Assembly: GCF_003201655.1 (NCBI RefSeq) | Contig: NZ_QJJU01000014.1 | Coordinates: forward strand, 62,001-126,000 | Origin: Mycolicibacterium moriokaense | GTDB lineage: Bacteria > Actinomycetota > Actinomycetes > Mycobacteriales > Mycobacteriaceae | Direction of reading: 5' to 3' | Length of the DNA stretch: 64,000 nucleotides | In this document: positions 7,762-16,594 of the stretch, one piece after another | How the letters are laid out: each line of letters opens with the position of its first letter | How positions within the stretch are numbered: the first letter of the stretch is position 1 | The notes under the pieces: model-generated | Database searches by the model: none | Told to the model about the DNA's origin: nothing | What the model saw: the letters and a program-made list of their open reading frames with translations, nothing else | Program-made: the position numbers and the translations under genes

Positions 7762-8280
7762 ATGACTGGTAGGAATACGCCAGTGCAGCGGCCAACCGCC
7801 GTCACGGCGGGCTTGTTCGAGGGAGTCAAGGCCGTCGCCCGCGATGTGGCCGCACAGAACGACGCGGGCGCCTTGGGGGCCGACGGCTTGATGCAGACCG
7901 GGCACCGGTTGATCGATCTGGGGGTCAAGGCGTACGCGGCCTTCCTGCAGGCCGCCATCGCCGGCCCGTGGTGGGCCGCGCCGACCTCGGGCGAGCCGGA
8001 GCCGTCGGACCCGATCACCGTGGCGGCACAGCCCTATGCACGCAGTTTCGCAATCGTTGAACCGTTTGTGCGAGTGGGCATTCCGCGGATGCGAATTCCC
8101 AATCAGGCCATCAGGTTTGAGCCCGAAGCGTTACCGATCGGCGCGACGCAGTTCCGGATCGCTGTGAAGAACTACGACTTCATCGGTGCCAACTACAGGG
8201 GAAAGGTCGCGCTGCGCCCAGCGGGACCCGCATCGGGCGCACAGGCTGCGGCTTCGATTGAGGTCATCGTCGGCTTGTGA
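7762..8280 (+). CDS. Small unknown protein, phasin-like helix plus beta domain
   Basis: 172 aa. Residues ~15-70 form amphipathic helices (LFEGVKAVARDVAAQNDAGA ... LIDLGVKAYAAFLQAAIAGP) reminiscent of phasin or lipid-droplet binding helices. Residues ~95-172 are beta-rich (FRIAVKNYDFIGANYRGKVA). It sits 20 nt after the previous gene, and its TGA overlaps the GTG of the cyclase gene by 4 nt. The plan resembles the protein at 5602-6285. Function unknown. Confidence 0.7.
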   Translation: MTGRNTPVQRPTAVTAGLFEGVKAVARDVAAQNDAGALGADGLMQTGHRLIDLGVKAYAAFLQAAIAGPWWAAPTSGEPEPSDPITVAAQPYARSFAIVEPFVRVGIPRMRIPNQAIRFEPEALPIGATQFRIAVKNYDFIGANYRGKVALRPAGPASGAQAAASIEVIVGL

Positions 8281-11200
8281 GCGATCCCAAACCTGCGCCC
8301 GACTCCGGCGTAGCCAGCGACGCCATGCGCGGCATCGATGAGCTGCTCGACCGCGCGGTCAACGCGTTGAACAGCGGAGACCGGGCGACCGCCGATGCGC
8401 TCGCCGAGCAGGTGCTCGCCGTTGACCGCACTAACCAAGACGCCGAAGAAGTGCTGTCTGCGCCCACCGGCGGCGGCGAGATACGGCGGCTGACAATGCT
8501 GTTCGCGGACCTGGTGGATTCCACGAAGCTGTCGATACACATCGATCCCGAGATCTATCGCACGGTGGTAGTGCGGTATCGCGAACAAGTGCGTCACATC
8601 GTCGACCGCTACGAGGGCCACATCGGCTCAACGAAGGGCGATGGACTGCTGGCCATCTTCGGCCACCCCAAAGCGCATGAGAACGACGTGCGCCGTGCGG
8701 TGCTGGCGGCACTGGACATCGCCCTCGATGTCGGCAGCCTCAGCGAGCGCGTGCGAAGCCGCTTCGGATTCGAAATCAGCGTCCGGGTGGGCGTTCACCG
8801 CGGATTCGTCTACCTCGATACCGCCAGCGGTGATGTCTACGGCTCCGGCGCCAACCTCGCCGAACGGACGTGCAGCCTTGCCGAGCCGGGCACAATCGTG
8901 GTCTCCGCGGCGATCGAACGGCTGGTTCACGACGTGTTCGAACTGCAGCCGCAGCAGCCGCAAAAAGTGAAGGGCGTCGACGCTCCGTTCGTCCACTATC
9001 GCGTGGTCGCCGAACGCGACACCACACAGAGCACGCGCCGGACACTGGTCGGCCGCAAGCGTGAGCTGGCATACCTGCGGGAAAGCTGGGCCGAGGCGGC
9101 GGCCGGCGCGCTGGCGTCGCGCGGAATCGTGTTTGTCGGTGAGGGCGGGATAGGCAAGACGCGCCTGGCCTACGCCGCCGTGGACCTGGCGCAGCAGGCC
9201 GACGCGGTGGTGCTCGGGTTGTTCGGGTCCCCGTTTCACACCGATGTCGGTCTGCGTCCGGTACGGCGGATGCTGGAACGCCGCTGCGGCATTCGGCGCG
9301 ACTCCGACGCCACCGAGCGGCTTGCCAAGCTGGAGGCCGAGATCCGGGCGCGATCTCTGGATCCGGCCGCCGTGGTCCCACTGCTGGCCCCCGTGCTGGG
9401 CATCGGTGAGGAGAGCGGATATGAACCGGCGCGCGCCAGCGGGGTCAAGCTCTACGAACAGATCGCCGAGGGCATTCGGCGCTACCTGTTGGCGTGTCTG
9501 GGAACCGGGCCTGCGCTGGTGCTGGTCGAGGACATGCACTGGTTCGATGAGGACACCGTCGAAGTTGTCAACGCGCTGCTGCACGAGGACCTTCGCAGTC
9601 TGCTCGTCGTCATCACCGCACGCCAGCTTCCGGCACTGTCTGCCACCACACGGACGTTCGAGCTGGCGCCGCTATCTGACGCCGAAGCCGACAAACTGAT
9701 CCTCGGTCTGCATCCGCAGATGCAACCCGATGCGCGAACCGCAGTGAAAAGCCGGTGCGACGGTATCCCGCTGTATATCGAGGAGGTGGTGGCCAAGCTC
9801 AAGGATCAACCCGCCGACGCAGCCGGATCCGAGGAGGTGCCCGACACCCTGTACGAGACTCTGTTCGCGCGACTGCGGTCAAGCGAACACGCGCTGCTCG
9901 TTGTCGAGGCCGCCGCGCTCATCGGCAGCCGCGTCGATCAGCGGCTGCTGTCATCGGTGGTCGATCTGGACAGCCGCGAGATCGAAAACGTGATCGGCGA
10001 GCTGACCCGCGGCAGGGTGCTCACTCCGCTCGGCGAGAACAGCTGGCGCTTCCACCATGAGCTTCTGCGCGAGGTCGCCGCGGAGCTCTCGCCGCCCAGT
10101 GTCCGTCGCCGACTGCACAGCCGCATCGCCGACGCGCTCGTCGCCGCGGCCGCCGGCGGAACACCCGAATGGCCGTTGGTCTCACACCATTACGAGCAAG
10201 CCGAGCGGTTCGACGAAGCCGCCAGCGCCCACGAACGGGCATGCGCCGATGCCCGCCGGCGAGGAGCCCTCAACGAAGCTCGTACCTACCTCATACGCGC
10301 GCTGGAGAATCTCGACCACCTCACACCCGGTCCGAGGCGTGACAGACGTGAGATCGCCGTGCGGCTGGAATCCGGATTCCTTGCAACAGCGGCGCAGGGC
10401 CACACGAGCAGCGAGGCGGCCGCCCAATTCGAACGCTGTCTAGAGCTCATCGGCGCCGCACCGAGTCGCGAGCTATACATGACCCTGAATGCGCTCTGGA
10501 GCTACTACACGGCCCGCGGTGACTTTCGCCGCGCAACACAGCTTTTGGAGTCGCTTCGGAAGAGGGGTGGAGGTGCTGCCGACATCAACCGGGCCGCGTC
10601 GGTTCCGTTGATAGGGGTCTTGACGACATTGCGAGGCGAAATACACACCGCCCGTGAAACTCTGGAAGCCGCGGCGGTGGCGTTCACCGACACGGGTGCG
10701 CCGGAAATGAATTCCTGGTACGCCCCCAACGACCCGTTCGCGGCAATGTATTCGTTTCTCGGGGTCACCCGCTTTCTGCAGGGCGATCTGTCCGGCGCCG
10801 AGGCAGCTCTGGCCCAAATGCAGGCCCGCTGCGACAAGCTCGGCTTTCCGCACGGCGCCTTCAGCCTGTGCTACGGGCGCTCGATCGGAGCATGGATACA
10901 CGCAGAAGCGGGCCAACATGAACGTGCCGCCGAAGTTGCCGACGAGCTGATGGCCCTTGGGCAGCGCTATGGTTTCGACGAATGGATGATGGTGGCGTGG
11001 AGCGAGCAGAGCGCAGCGCACGCCGTCGGTGCGCTGGCCGCCGGCGAAATCGGCCCCGCCGCGTTGGCGCCGCATATCGAAACGATGTCCGCCGTTGTGC
11101 AGACATGGCGCGAATACGACGTGAAGACCTTCCTTGCCTTCTACGACAACGTCTTGGCCCGGCTGCTGATCGCCGCCGGAGACCACGAGGCAGCGCGTGA

Positions 11201-11498
11201 ACGAGTGGACATCGCGTTGGCAATGGCCGAAGACACCTGGATGAAGTTTTACGACGCAGATCTGCTCCGGTTGCGCGCCCACACGCTAGAGGATCACGAC
11301 GCCCGGCACGCACAGCTGTGTGCCGCGATCGAGCTGGGCCGAGACCAAGGCGCATTACTGTTCGAACTACGGTCGGCAGCAGACGATTTCGAGCTCATGG
11401 GCGAGCAGTCGCGGGACGCACTGACGGATGCCATCGGCCGCTGCCCGGCAAAGCAAACGTGGCCAGAGCTGGCGCGTGCGCGAGCGCTACTAGGGTGA
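8277..11498 (+). CDS. Class III nucleotide cyclase fused to STAND/AAA ATPase and TPR-like repeats
   Basis: A 1073-aa multidomain regulator. After a ~65-aa helical leader, a class III cyclase homology domain (~70-240) carries both metal-binding Asp residues (D78 in FADLVDSTK, D122 in KGDGLLAIFG) and a NLAER segment. Next comes an AAA/STAND NTPase with Walker A GEGGIGKT (288-295) and the VEDMHWFDEDT motif. The last ~400 residues are TPR-like helices. It resembles the mycobacterial cyclase-ATPase regulators but shows no terminal LuxR HTH. It overlaps both neighbours by 4 nt, so it is made with the oxidoreductase and probably senses its pathway. Confidence 0.9.
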   Translation: MSDPKPAPDSGVASDAMRGIDELLDRAVNALNSGDRATADALAEQVLAVDRTNQDAEEVLSAPTGGGEIRRLTMLFADLVDSTKLSIHIDPEIYRTVVVRYREQVRHIVDRYEGHIGSTKGDGLLAIFGHPKAHENDVRRAVLAALDIALDVGSLSERVRSRFGFEISVRVGVHRGFVYLDTASGDVYGSGANLAERTCSLAEPGTIVVSAAIERLVHDVFELQPQQPQKVKGVDAPFVHYRVVAERDTTQSTRRTLVGRKRELAYLRESWAEAAAGALASRGIVFVGEGGIGKTRLAYAAVDLAQQADAVVLGLFGSPFHTDVGLRPVRRMLERRCGIRRDSDATERLAKLEAEIRARSLDPAAVVPLLAPVLGIGEESGYEPARASGVKLYEQIAEGIRRYLLACLGTGPALVLVEDMHWFDEDTVEVVNALLHEDLRSLLVVITARQLPALSATTRTFELAPLSDAEADKLILGLHPQMQPDARTAVKSRCDGIPLYIEEVVAKLKDQPADAAGSEEVPDTLYETLFARLRSSEHALLVVEAAALIGSRVDQRLLSSVVDLDSREIENVIGELTRGRVLTPLGENSWRFHHELLREVAAELSPPSVRRRLHSRIADALVAAAAGGTPEWPLVSHHYEQAERFDEAASAHERACADARRRGALNEARTYLIRALENLDHLTPGPRRDRREIAVRLESGFLATAAQGHTSSEAAAQFERCLELIGAAPSRELYMTLNALWSYYTARGDFRRATQLLESLRKRGGGAADINRAASVPLIGVLTTLRGEIHTARETLEAAAVAFTDTGAPEMNSWYAPNDPFAAMYSFLGVTRFLQGDLSGAEAALAQMQARCDKLGFPHGAFSLCYGRSIGAWIHAEAGQHERAAEVADELMALGQRYGFDEWMMVAWSEQSAAHAVGALAAGEIGPAALAPHIETMSAVVQTWREYDVKTFLAFYDNVLARLLIAAGDHEAARERVDIALAMAEDTWMKFYDADLLRLRAHTLEDHDARHAQLCAAIELGRDQGALLFELRSAADDFELMGEQSRDALTDAIGRCPAKQTWPELARARALLG

Positions 11499-13558
11499 GC
11501 CGGCCTGGGGGTCGGGTGGCCATCCTCGGTGGGGGCATGGCCGGCCTGGCCGCCGCCTGGCGGCTGTCCGAACCCGGTTGGCGCGATCGTTTCGAGTCGA
11601 TCACCGTCTATCAACGCGGATGGCGACTGGGCGGCAAAGGCGCCTCCAGTCGCGGGCCACACGGGCGCATCGAAGAGCACGGACTGCACGTCTGGCTGGG
11701 TTCTTACGAAAACGCCTTCGCGCTGCTTCGCGAGTGCTATGCCGAACTCGACCGCGCCGCAACGGATCCCGCCGCACCCATCCACACCTGGGACCAGGCG
11801 CTGATCCCGTCGGACAACCTCGCGATGGCCGACCGATCGGGTGATGACTGGTCGATATGGCCGGGATTGTTTGCCCGCAACGACGAATTGCCCGGTGAGC
11901 CGCACGCAAACGGTCGCGAGCTGACCGTCGTCGGATTCCTGCGTCGCGCCTTGGGACTCATACTCGATTTCGCCGACTCAGTTGACCAGCGCAGCGCCGG
12001 CCGCCTTGTGCTGTCCTCCTCCCCGCAACCGGGGCCAGCGCGCTGGATCGAAACCGTACAGCGCGCAGTGCGGACAACATTGACCACCCTGACCAATCCA
12101 CTTCCCGCCCAAGCCATTGCGGCCGGTCTGTTCGCGCGACCGCTGGAGGCCATCCACGAAGCACTCGACCACGAGCGGCGACCCGAGCACACGCGGCGGC
12201 TCTGGCTGCTGCTGTCGCTGCTGACCGCGACAATACGCGGGCTGATCGTCGACAACTTGATCACCGACCCTCGAGGCTTTCGGGCGATCAACGACGAGGA
12301 CTACGGTGCATGGATTCTGCGGCACGGCGCGCACCCCGACGTCTTGGACTTTCCGCTCGTGCGTGGCCTCTACGACATGGTGTTCGGTTACGACGACGGT
12401 GACTACGAGCGGCCCGCATTTGCCGCCGGGGTGGCCGTACTGCTCACCGGGATCGCGCTTTTCGGCTACAAGGGCGCATTTTTCTGGAAGATGACCGCCG
12501 GGATGGGTGACGTCGTGATCGCCCCGATCTACCAGGCGCTGCGCCGACGCGGCGTCGAGTTCGAATTCTTCCACCGCGTTGACGCGTTGCACCTCGACGA
12601 CCGCCATCAGGTGATCGACGCGATCACGATGGGCCGCCAGGTCCGGCTCGCCGACGGAGTCGACCACTACGAACCGCTGACCCGTGTCCGCGGCCTTCCC
12701 GTCTTCCCCGACAGACCGCTGACCGACCAGATCGCCGACGGAGCTGAAATCAGCGACCTCGAATCACATTTCGGCCGGCGCGACGATGTTCAGACGCGCG
12801 TGCTGCGACGGGGCGTCGACTTCGATCACGTCGTTCTGGCCGCATCGGTGGGCATGGTCGAACTGGTGGCAGCCGAACTGATCGCCGACAACCCGCAATG
12901 GCGTGACATGACAGCGCATCTGCGCACCGTCGCGACCCAGGCGTTTCAACTATGGCTGCGGCCCGACGAGTCGACGCTGGGATGGGATCGGCCCGGCGTC
13001 ACCACCAGCGGCTACGTCGCGGGCTTCGACACATGGGCGTCGATGCCGCAGACGTTGTGGGCCGAGGACTGGCCCGAACACGATCGGCCGCACACCGTCG
13101 CGTATTTCTGCGGTGCGTTGCGCGCAGCGTGGCCGACGTCGGAGCACAACGCCGACTATGTCGAACGCTGCCGCGAGCAGGTACATTCGGCCGCGGTTTC
13201 CTACCTCGACCACCACGTCGGCCTCTACCTGCCTGGCGCGGTCGGCGAGCACGGCTTCGCCTGGCATTTTCTCAGCGGCGCCAACGGCCACCGAGGCACT
13301 GCCGCGTTGGATACCCAGCATGTCAGCGTGAACATCGATCCGTCGGATCGATATGTGCAGTCGGTCCCAGGATCGGATAAGTATCGGCTGCGGTCGGATG
13401 AAAGCGGTTACGACAACCTGGTTTTGGCCGGCGACTGGACCGATTCCGGCATCAATGCCGGCTGCATCGAGGCTGCGGTCATGTCGGGCCTGCAGGCAGC
13501 CAACGCGCTACTCGGCCGCGGCCGGTATCACCGCATCCGCGGCTTCTACATGCCGTGA
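11495..13558 (+). CDS. FAD-dependent amine oxidase/desaturase-like oxidoreductase
   Basis: 687 aa from a GTG at 11495 overlapping the previous stop. The N-terminus carries a dinucleotide-binding motif (GGGMAG, 12-17), followed by the YQRGWRLGGKGASSR region. The C-terminus has LVLAGDWTDSGINAGCIEAA, the second FAD contact of carotene-desaturase/hydroxysqualene-dehydroxylase-type flavoproteins. At nearly 700 aa it is longer than typical desaturases (~500), with an extra helical, partly hydrophobic insert around 130-330. Together with the prenyl synthase, an isoprenoid oxidation or desaturation role is the natural inference. Substrate unknown. Confidence 0.88.
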   Translation: MSRPGGRVAILGGGMAGLAAAWRLSEPGWRDRFESITVYQRGWRLGGKGASSRGPHGRIEEHGLHVWLGSYENAFALLRECYAELDRAATDPAAPIHTWDQALIPSDNLAMADRSGDDWSIWPGLFARNDELPGEPHANGRELTVVGFLRRALGLILDFADSVDQRSAGRLVLSSSPQPGPARWIETVQRAVRTTLTTLTNPLPAQAIAAGLFARPLEAIHEALDHERRPEHTRRLWLLLSLLTATIRGLIVDNLITDPRGFRAINDEDYGAWILRHGAHPDVLDFPLVRGLYDMVFGYDDGDYERPAFAAGVAVLLTGIALFGYKGAFFWKMTAGMGDVVIAPIYQALRRRGVEFEFFHRVDALHLDDRHQVIDAITMGRQVRLADGVDHYEPLTRVRGLPVFPDRPLTDQIADGAEISDLESHFGRRDDVQTRVLRRGVDFDHVVLAASVGMVELVAAELIADNPQWRDMTAHLRTVATQAFQLWLRPDESTLGWDRPGVTTSGYVAGFDTWASMPQTLWAEDWPEHDRPHTVAYFCGALRAAWPTSEHNADYVERCREQVHSAAVSYLDHHVGLYLPGAVGEHGFAWHFLSGANGHRGTAALDTQHVSVNIDPSDRYVQSVPGSDKYRLRSDESGYDNLVLAGDWTDSGINAGCIEAAVMSGLQAANALLGRGRYHRIRGFYMP

Positions 13559-13579
13559 TTGCGTAATCGCGTTGCCGCA

Positions 13580-14134
13580 CTAGGCCGGGTTGGCGCGCCG
13601 TTCGCGATATGCGGCGACATGCACGCGGTTGCCGCAGTTGCCGGTGTCGCAGAAGATGCGGGATCGGTTGCGCGACAGGTCCATTACCACCGCGGTGCAG
13701 TCGGGCGCGGCGCAGATCTTCAGCCTCCGCAGCTCCCCCACCCGGATCAGGTCGGCCAGCGCCATCGCCATCTCCGCACCCATCCGCTGGGCCAGCGGGT
13801 CGTGCTGTGAGGCGAGGTGAAGATGCCATTCGGGCTGCTCCGGGTGGCGGGTGAGCCACGGCGAGGCATGGGTGTCTGCCAGCAGCGCGTTGACCCGGTC
13901 CACCGCGCGCTGCTCGTCCTCGGCAGAGTCCCAGATCAGGCCCAGCCGAGCGCGCAGCGCGTGTACCGCGGCCAGTTCGGTGTCGTCGTGATCGCGCCGC
14001 CCGGTCCAGCCGAAGTAGTTCAGGTACGCATCGAGTGCGGCTTGGTCGCCGAGCTGCTCGCCGTCGTCACGGTCGGTGTTGATCAACATCGCCGCAGCTC
14101 GCAGGGTCAGCTCGGTGTCATGACTAAAAAGCAT
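13580..14134 (-). CDS. CGNR zinc-finger / ABATE-domain regulator
   Basis: 184 aa from ATG 14134. The N-terminal ABATE-like helical domain is followed by a C-terminal CGNR zinc finger: CAAPDC, a spacer with DLSRNRSR, then FCDTGNCGNR (four Cys ligands). These are single-copy transcription regulators often divergent from a transporter gene, which is the arrangement here: an EamA exporter starts 79 bp away on the other strand. Ligand unknown. Confidence 0.87.
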   Translation of the reverse strand: MLFSHDTELTLRAAAMLINTDRDDGEQLGDQAALDAYLNYFGWTGRRDHDDTELAAVHALRARLGLIWDSAEDEQRAVDRVNALLADTHASPWLTRHPEQPEWHLHLASQHDPLAQRMGAEMAMALADLIRVGELRRLKICAAPDCTAVVMDLSRNRSRIFCDTGNCGNRVHVAAYRERRANPA

Positions 14135-14212
14135 TTGACTCCTGATCCCCTGCCTCAGTAGCGTCGTCAGTACCAAAGGATATTTTACTCATTACAGAGT
14201 CGGAGGGTACAG

Positions 14213-15223
14213 ATGAACACGAACAACACCTTCCGGTTCGGCATGGCTTTCGCCGTCACATCGGCTCTGACCTTCGCAACTTCAGGCCCGTTCGCCAAGG
14301 CCTTGATGGAAGCCGGCTGGACGCCGATCGCCGCGGTCACCGCCCGCATGGCCGGCGGCGCGCTGGCGATGGCGCTGTTCGCCACGATCGTGCGCCCGGG
14401 ATGGGTGCGCGAGGCGATCGCTCACGGCAAGACCGTCGTGGTTTACGGGCTGATTCCGATCGCCGGCGCGCAGCTCTGCTACTACAACGCAGTCGCCAAC
14501 CTTTCGGTCGGCGTCGCGCTGCTGCTGGAGTACCTGGCGCCGGTGCTGGTGGTCGGATGGGTGTGGGCCATGACGCGCCGGCGGCCCGCAACGCTGACTC
14601 TGCTCGGCGCGGCGCTTGCGCTTGCCGGCGCGATCGTCGTGCTCGACGTGTTCTCGAGCGCACATATCAACATCGTCGGTGTGGCATGGGCGCTATCCGC
14701 GGCAGTGTGCGCTGCCTGCTATTTCGTTATGTCCGGCCGGGTGTCGGTCGACGGAGACGGTCTGCATTCACTGACGCTGGCTGCCGGCGGGCTGGTCGTC
14801 GGCGCCGCGGCCGTAGCGCTACTCGGCGTCAGTCATGTCCTACCGATGGCGTTCTCGACCAACGACACCGTCGTCGCAGGCCACACCACGTCCTTCCTGG
14901 TGCCGGTGGTGGTGCTCGGCGTGGTCAGCACCGCCGTCGCTTATGCGCTCGGCATCAGCGGCGTGACGCGGCTGCGGCCCAGCTATGCGTCGCTGGTGGG
15001 CCTCGTTGAGGTGTTGGCCGCGGTGCTGTGGGCATGGCTGTTGTTAGGCGAGGCCATCACCGTGACCCAGGCGGTCGGCGGCGCCGTGGTGTTGCTCGGC
15101 GTAGCGCTGGCCGGGCGCAGTGGCGACCATCGCGCAGCGGAAGCGACGTGGCCCGATGTTGCGCGGGTTGACGACCTGGCCCCGCCGGCCGGCGGTAAGA
15201 CGAGCGAACCCGTCACCGGCTGA
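14213..15223 (+). CDS. EamA/DMT-family inner-membrane exporter
   Basis: 336 aa with ten predicted hydrophobic segments in two tandem EamA repeats. The first starts at FGMAFAVTSALTFATSGPFA; the second includes GVAWALSAAVCAACYFVMSG and ends with LVGLVEVLAAVLWAWLLLGE. Members export metabolites such as amino acids or purines. GGAGGG lies 4 nt before the ATG. A hydrophilic ~35-aa tail follows the last membrane span. It is divergent from the CGNR gene, which probably controls it. Confidence 0.9.
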   Translation: MNTNNTFRFGMAFAVTSALTFATSGPFAKALMEAGWTPIAAVTARMAGGALAMALFATIVRPGWVREAIAHGKTVVVYGLIPIAGAQLCYYNAVANLSVGVALLLEYLAPVLVVGWVWAMTRRRPATLTLLGAALALAGAIVVLDVFSSAHINIVGVAWALSAAVCAACYFVMSGRVSVDGDGLHSLTLAAGGLVVGAAAVALLGVSHVLPMAFSTNDTVVAGHTTSFLVPVVVLGVVSTAVAYALGISGVTRLRPSYASLVGLVEVLAAVLWAWLLLGEAITVTQAVGGAVVLLGVALAGRSGDHRAAEATWPDVARVDDLAPPAGGKTSEPVTG

Positions 15224-15242
15224 CACCCGCTGCGCCGCCGCG

Positions 15243-16250
15243 TCACTGGTGCGGCGGACCCAGGTACGGGAACACGGTGAGCGTGTCGGTGTGCGGGCTC
15301 AAACCGGACGGCGGGCACTCGCCCTTGGTGAGGAATGCCAGCCGGTAGTCGATGACGTCGTCGGTGAAGACGCGGCCGTTCGGGTACTTCGCCGGCTTCG
15401 ACGGGTTGAACGTCAGCATGTCGGGCAGGGTGCCCTCGTGGTCGATCGCTGCGATGGCTTCTTCGCGAGAGTAGCCACCGGTATGGCCCAGCTGATGGAT
15501 GAACATGTCGATCCACCGCGTCCGGTCGTTGACCGGCTCGCTGGCGTTGTACTCCTCCTTGGTGTCATCGGTGTTGAAGAAGCTGCTCACCGACGGGTGA
15601 CCCGCACGGTCGACGTGGAGCAGCTTGCCGTCGCGGCGCAGGCTGCAGCGGCCCCAGATCCTGATGTCGGGGTCAGCGCCCAGGAAGGTAGTCGGCATCT
15701 CGATGGCGGTGGAGAAGACGTTGGCCTCGGTGTTGGAATCCACACCGGTCCAGGGTGATTCGCCGGGCAAGGTCAGGTCGGTGAAGTTGCGTTTACCCGA
15801 GGTGTCGAAGAGTTCCTTGACTCCGTCGAAGTCGAAGAAGAACGCGTCGCTGCGGGCACCGGCGAAGAACGTGAAGTCTCCGGACGTCGCGATGTCCGGC
15901 TCGTCGCCGACGAAGGACACGGGAATGTTCGAGAAGATCTTCTCGCCGACGGCTTCGGCCGACTCGGCGTCCTCATCCGCCGCCAGGTACACATCGACGA
16001 GCTGCTTGCCCTCGACAGGTTCAGAAAAGACATAGCTGAACGCAATGTCGTTCTGCAGATCCCCGTCGTTGTCGATCGCCAACCGGTAGATCGCGTCGGG
16101 GTGCAGCGCATCGGCGAGCGGGTTGGCGTTGAGGATGATGACCGTGCGTGACGGGTCGGCCGGTGAGACGAACGCGTAGAGGTCGCACAGATCCAACCGC
16201 TGATCGCCGAGGGGTGGTCCGAGGCTGAGGCCGGTGAAGTGGTTGGACAT
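15243..16250 (-). CDS. DUF4331-domain protein
   Basis: 335 aa recognisable as DUF4331: MSNHFTGLSLGPPLGDQRLD, the LYAFVSPADPSRTVIILNAN motif, and repeated Asp-rich beta segments such as YRLAIDNDGDLQNDIAFSYV and FFDFDGVKELFD. The family is widespread in actinobacteria and is of unknown biochemical role. No signal peptide is seen in this version. It converges with the EamA gene and has a 100-bp leader containing a 42-bp repeat shared with 38417-38458. Confidence 0.85.
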   Translation of the reverse strand: MSNHFTGLSLGPPLGDQRLDLCDLYAFVSPADPSRTVIILNANPLADALHPDAIYRLAIDNDGDLQNDIAFSYVFSEPVEGKQLVDVYLAADEDAESAEAVGEKIFSNIPVSFVGDEPDIATSGDFTFFAGARSDAFFFDFDGVKELFDTSGKRNFTDLTLPGESPWTGVDSNTEANVFSTAIEMPTTFLGADPDIRIWGRCSLRRDGKLLHVDRAGHPSVSSFFNTDDTKEEYNASEPVNDRTRWIDMFIHQLGHTGGYSREEAIAAIDHEGTLPDMLTFNPSKPAKYPNGRVFTDDVIDYRLAFLTKGECPPSGLSPHTDTLTVFPYLGPPHQ

Positions 16251-16317
16251 TATGTTGCCTTTCGATCGGTGGTCGTGGCAAGCGGACGCTACCCCGGCAT
16301 TGGTGCGGCATCGCTTT

Positions 16318-16359
16318 GAATCGGCGAGATTTCACGTAACCGTCGGTCGGGTTGGTCAG
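16318..16359. repeat. 42-bp dispersed repeat, copy 1
   Basis: This 42-bp block is identical at 41 positions to 38417-38458. In both places its right end contains the stop codon of a degraded minus-strand gene (TCA read on the plus strand), and the rest is downstream of that stop. Neither an IS end nor a hairpin is evident. Confidence 0.8.
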
Positions 16360-16594
16360 TCGTGTCCATCGACGTGGTCGCGATCGAGTCCGGTGAGCAC
16401 GCGGTGCAGGCCGACGACATCGCCACGGTTTAGCAATGCTTCCCAGCGGTCGACAGCGCGGATGCGAGTGGCTCGAAAACCACCCCTGCGTACCAGCTTT
16501 CAATGAAGCGACGCACCAATCGAGGCCCGATCTGATCGGCGCCCTCGTCGAGGAGCATGGCCAGCTGATGCAACGGGTGCCGCGGTTCGGTCAC
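16356..16594 (-). pseudogene. Frameshifted small gene after the duplicated membrane protein
   Basis: A GTG at 16594 overlaps the stop of the membrane-protein gene (GTGA) and opens a frame reading VTEPRHPLHQLAMLLDEGAD through RRFIESWYAG. It then loses coding character and stops. The coding pattern resumes in another frame (RATRIRAVDRWEALLNRGDV ... DRDHVDGHD) and stops at 16356. A single-base indel near 16470-16485 explains both. It is either a decayed gene or an assembly error. Family not recognised. Confidence 0.55.

Noticed and set aside
15234..15256. CCGCCGC...GCGGCGG hairpin between the EamA and DUF4331 genes as a terminator
   Set aside because: The stem is short, made of simple GC runs and overlaps the DUF4331 stop; not strong enough to list.
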